DNA of 6,215 bases from an uncultured Pseudorhodobacter sp. Its GTDB lineage: Bacteria > Pseudomonadota > Alphaproteobacteria > Rhodobacterales > Rhodobacteraceae. This document shows, one piece after another, positions 5,428-6,215 of the stretch; position 1 is the first letter of the stretch, and every line of letters starts with the position of its first letter. Where the stretch lies: positions 1-6,215 of the forward strand of contig CALEMZ010000153.1 in NCBI GenBank assembly GCA_937910975.1. Reading direction: 5' to 3'. The translations under genes and the position numbers were made by a program. The notes below the pieces were generated by a model, which was not told where the DNA came from, did no database searches, and saw only the letters and a program-made list of their open reading frames with translations.

Positions 5428-5709
5428 ATGTTGAATGTGGATCTGAAGCCTCTGGATCATCCGGGTGTGGACAATCTGATCGTGGATCGCTGCCTGAAGG
5501 TGGATGGTTTGGGCTATCAGGTCTTTAACGCGGGCAATGATGAAAACGGGATGAATGTAGACAATGCCGAATTGCTGGCGCGGGTTTTCTCTGGCGTTCC
5601 GGTCACGCGGGCGTTGCACCCGCGTGAGGCCTTGTTCAGCAATGCAAAAATTTGCGAGGTTCTTGGGTTTTGCGAAGAGCACCCCTGGCAGAATTATATG
5701 AAGGGGTGA
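5428..5709 (+). pseudogene. C-terminal remnant of an NAD-dependent epimerase/dehydratase
   Basis: The open frame from the ATG at 5428 encodes 93 residues whose last ~75 match, by recognition, the C-terminal end of extended-SDR NAD-dependent epimerase/dehydratase proteins of about 280 residues. The landmarks are IVDRCLKVDGLGYQVFNAGN (18-37), ELLARVFSGVPVTR (48-61) and REALFSNAKICEVLGFCEEH (66-85). The N-terminal Rossmann domain with the GxxGxxG motif and the YxxxK active site is absent. The frame upstream closes at TAG 5374-5376, and the parE promoter and coding region lie immediately beyond. It cannot be a working enzyme. The surviving part shows no internal stop or frameshift, so the truncation may be fairly recent or the fragment may still be translated. 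The stop lies 4 bp from the convergent GST gene's stop. Cysteines at 22, 76 and 82 look unusually frequent for this tail and may be drift. Confidence 0.65.
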
Positions 5710-5713
5710 AGGA

Positions 5714-6215
5714 TCAGGCCGGCTCTGCGTTGCGTTTGGCCATCATTGCTTGAAACGCCGGGCGGGATTGGCAACGGGCCAGCCATGCAAAGGTTTTCGG
5801 ATAGGCCGCGTGCAGCGGCTTATGGGCCTGACCATAGCGCAGACATTCGGCGACCATAATATCGGCCACGGTTAAGCGGTCACCCATCAGGTGGTCGTGG
5901 CGCGCGAAATGGGCTTCGAGCCGGGCCATCGGCCGGGCCATGCGTTCGACTGCGGCGGCTATTTTGGCGGCGCCTTCGGGCGTTTCGGCCAGCCCATCGC
6001 CATAGGTGTAGATGATGTCGATCCCCGGCAGGTCGATGGAAATTCCGGCAAACAGCGCCCATTGTTCGGCCAGCGCCAGTTCCGCAGGCGATTGCGGGCC
6101 CAGGTCACCGCCATATTGGCGGGCAAGATGCAGCGTGATGGCCAAAGATTCCGTCAGCACAAGATCGCCGTCCACCATCACCGAGGCACCCACGCCCCCG
6201 TCCACAAAGATGTTG
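5714..6215 (-). CDS. Glutathione S-transferase-like protein, N-terminus beyond the window
   Basis: A cytosolic GST-superfamily protein; 166 C-terminal residues are visible. Members conjugate glutathione to electrophiles or use it in reduction and isomerisation; the substrate here is unknown. The visible part starts late in the thioredoxin-like domain with VMVDGDLVLTESLAITLHLA, whose Glu-Ser pair contacts the gamma-glutamyl group of glutathione in this family. It continues through the all-helical C-terminal domain. LMGDRLTVADIMVAECLRYG carries the conserved N-capping box (Thr-x-x-Asp), followed by YPKTFAWLARCQSRPAFQAM, a typical GST end. A GTG at 6205 could be taken for a start, but the frame stays open to the window edge and a start there would remove most of the glutathione-binding domain. 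The gene is therefore partial. The catalytic Ser, Tyr or Cys near the N-terminus cannot be seen. It converges on the epimerase remnant with a 4-bp gap and no obvious terminator. Confidence 0.9.
   Translation of the reverse strand, partial: NIFVDGGVGASVMVDGDLVLTESLAITLHLARQYGGDLGPQSPAELALAEQWALFAGISIDLPGIDIIYTYGDGLAETPEGAAKIAAAVERMARPMARLEAHFARHDHLMGDRLTVADIMVAECLRYGQAHKPLHAAYPKTFAWLARCQSRPAFQAMMAKRNAEPA

Overview
The window looks like a chromosomal housekeeping segment from an alphaproteobacterium, most likely Rhodobacteraceae/Roseobacter group. This rests on moderately high GC, the protein style of Pgk, ParE and the cyclophilins, and alphaproteobacterial promoter-like boxes. It is my recognition of the sequences, not a database result.

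Layout, left to right. (1) The minus-strand pair pgk (phosphoglycerate kinase, 585-1778) and a short-chain dehydrogenase (GTG start at 580, running off the left edge) are 4 nt apart and read as one operon. Their best promoter candidate, TTGATA-N18-TATAAT at 1885-1914, reaches into the first codons of the divergent gene. (2) Two plus-strand cyclophilin-type peptidyl-prolyl isomerases overlap by 8 nt (ATGCGTAA). The first is cytoplasmic. The second has an N-terminal signal or anchor segment and is probably periplasmic. They appear to be a tandem duplication, with one patch of 37/38 identical bases around the catalytic Arg. A 12-bp hairpin follows the second gene. (3) A 368-bp gap between convergent genes (3012-3379) holds no convincing gene. 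It contains small inverted repeats, a CtrA-like TTTA-N7-TTAA box, a longer imperfect stem-loop, repeats of GCCAGAC, and a 16-bp match to an IS5-family insertion-sequence end close to the parE stop. (4) parE, topoisomerase IV subunit B (3380-5335, minus), is complete, with a good candidate promoter at 5372-5400 and a striking run of G-tracts beside it. (5) A C-terminal remnant of an NAD-dependent epimerase/dehydratase (5428-5709, plus) has lost its whole cofactor-binding domain. (6) A glutathione S-transferase-like gene (minus) runs off the right edge.

The intact genes serve glycolysis/gluconeogenesis or the Calvin cycle (Pgk), protein folding in two compartments (cyclophilins) and chromosome decatenation (ParE). 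I see no defence system, CRISPR array, tRNA, rRNA or intact mobile element, and no clear new system. The points most worth a second look are the cyclophilin pair with its near-identical patch, the scarred gap at 3012-3379, the truncated epimerase, and the G-tract/promoter arrangement upstream of parE.
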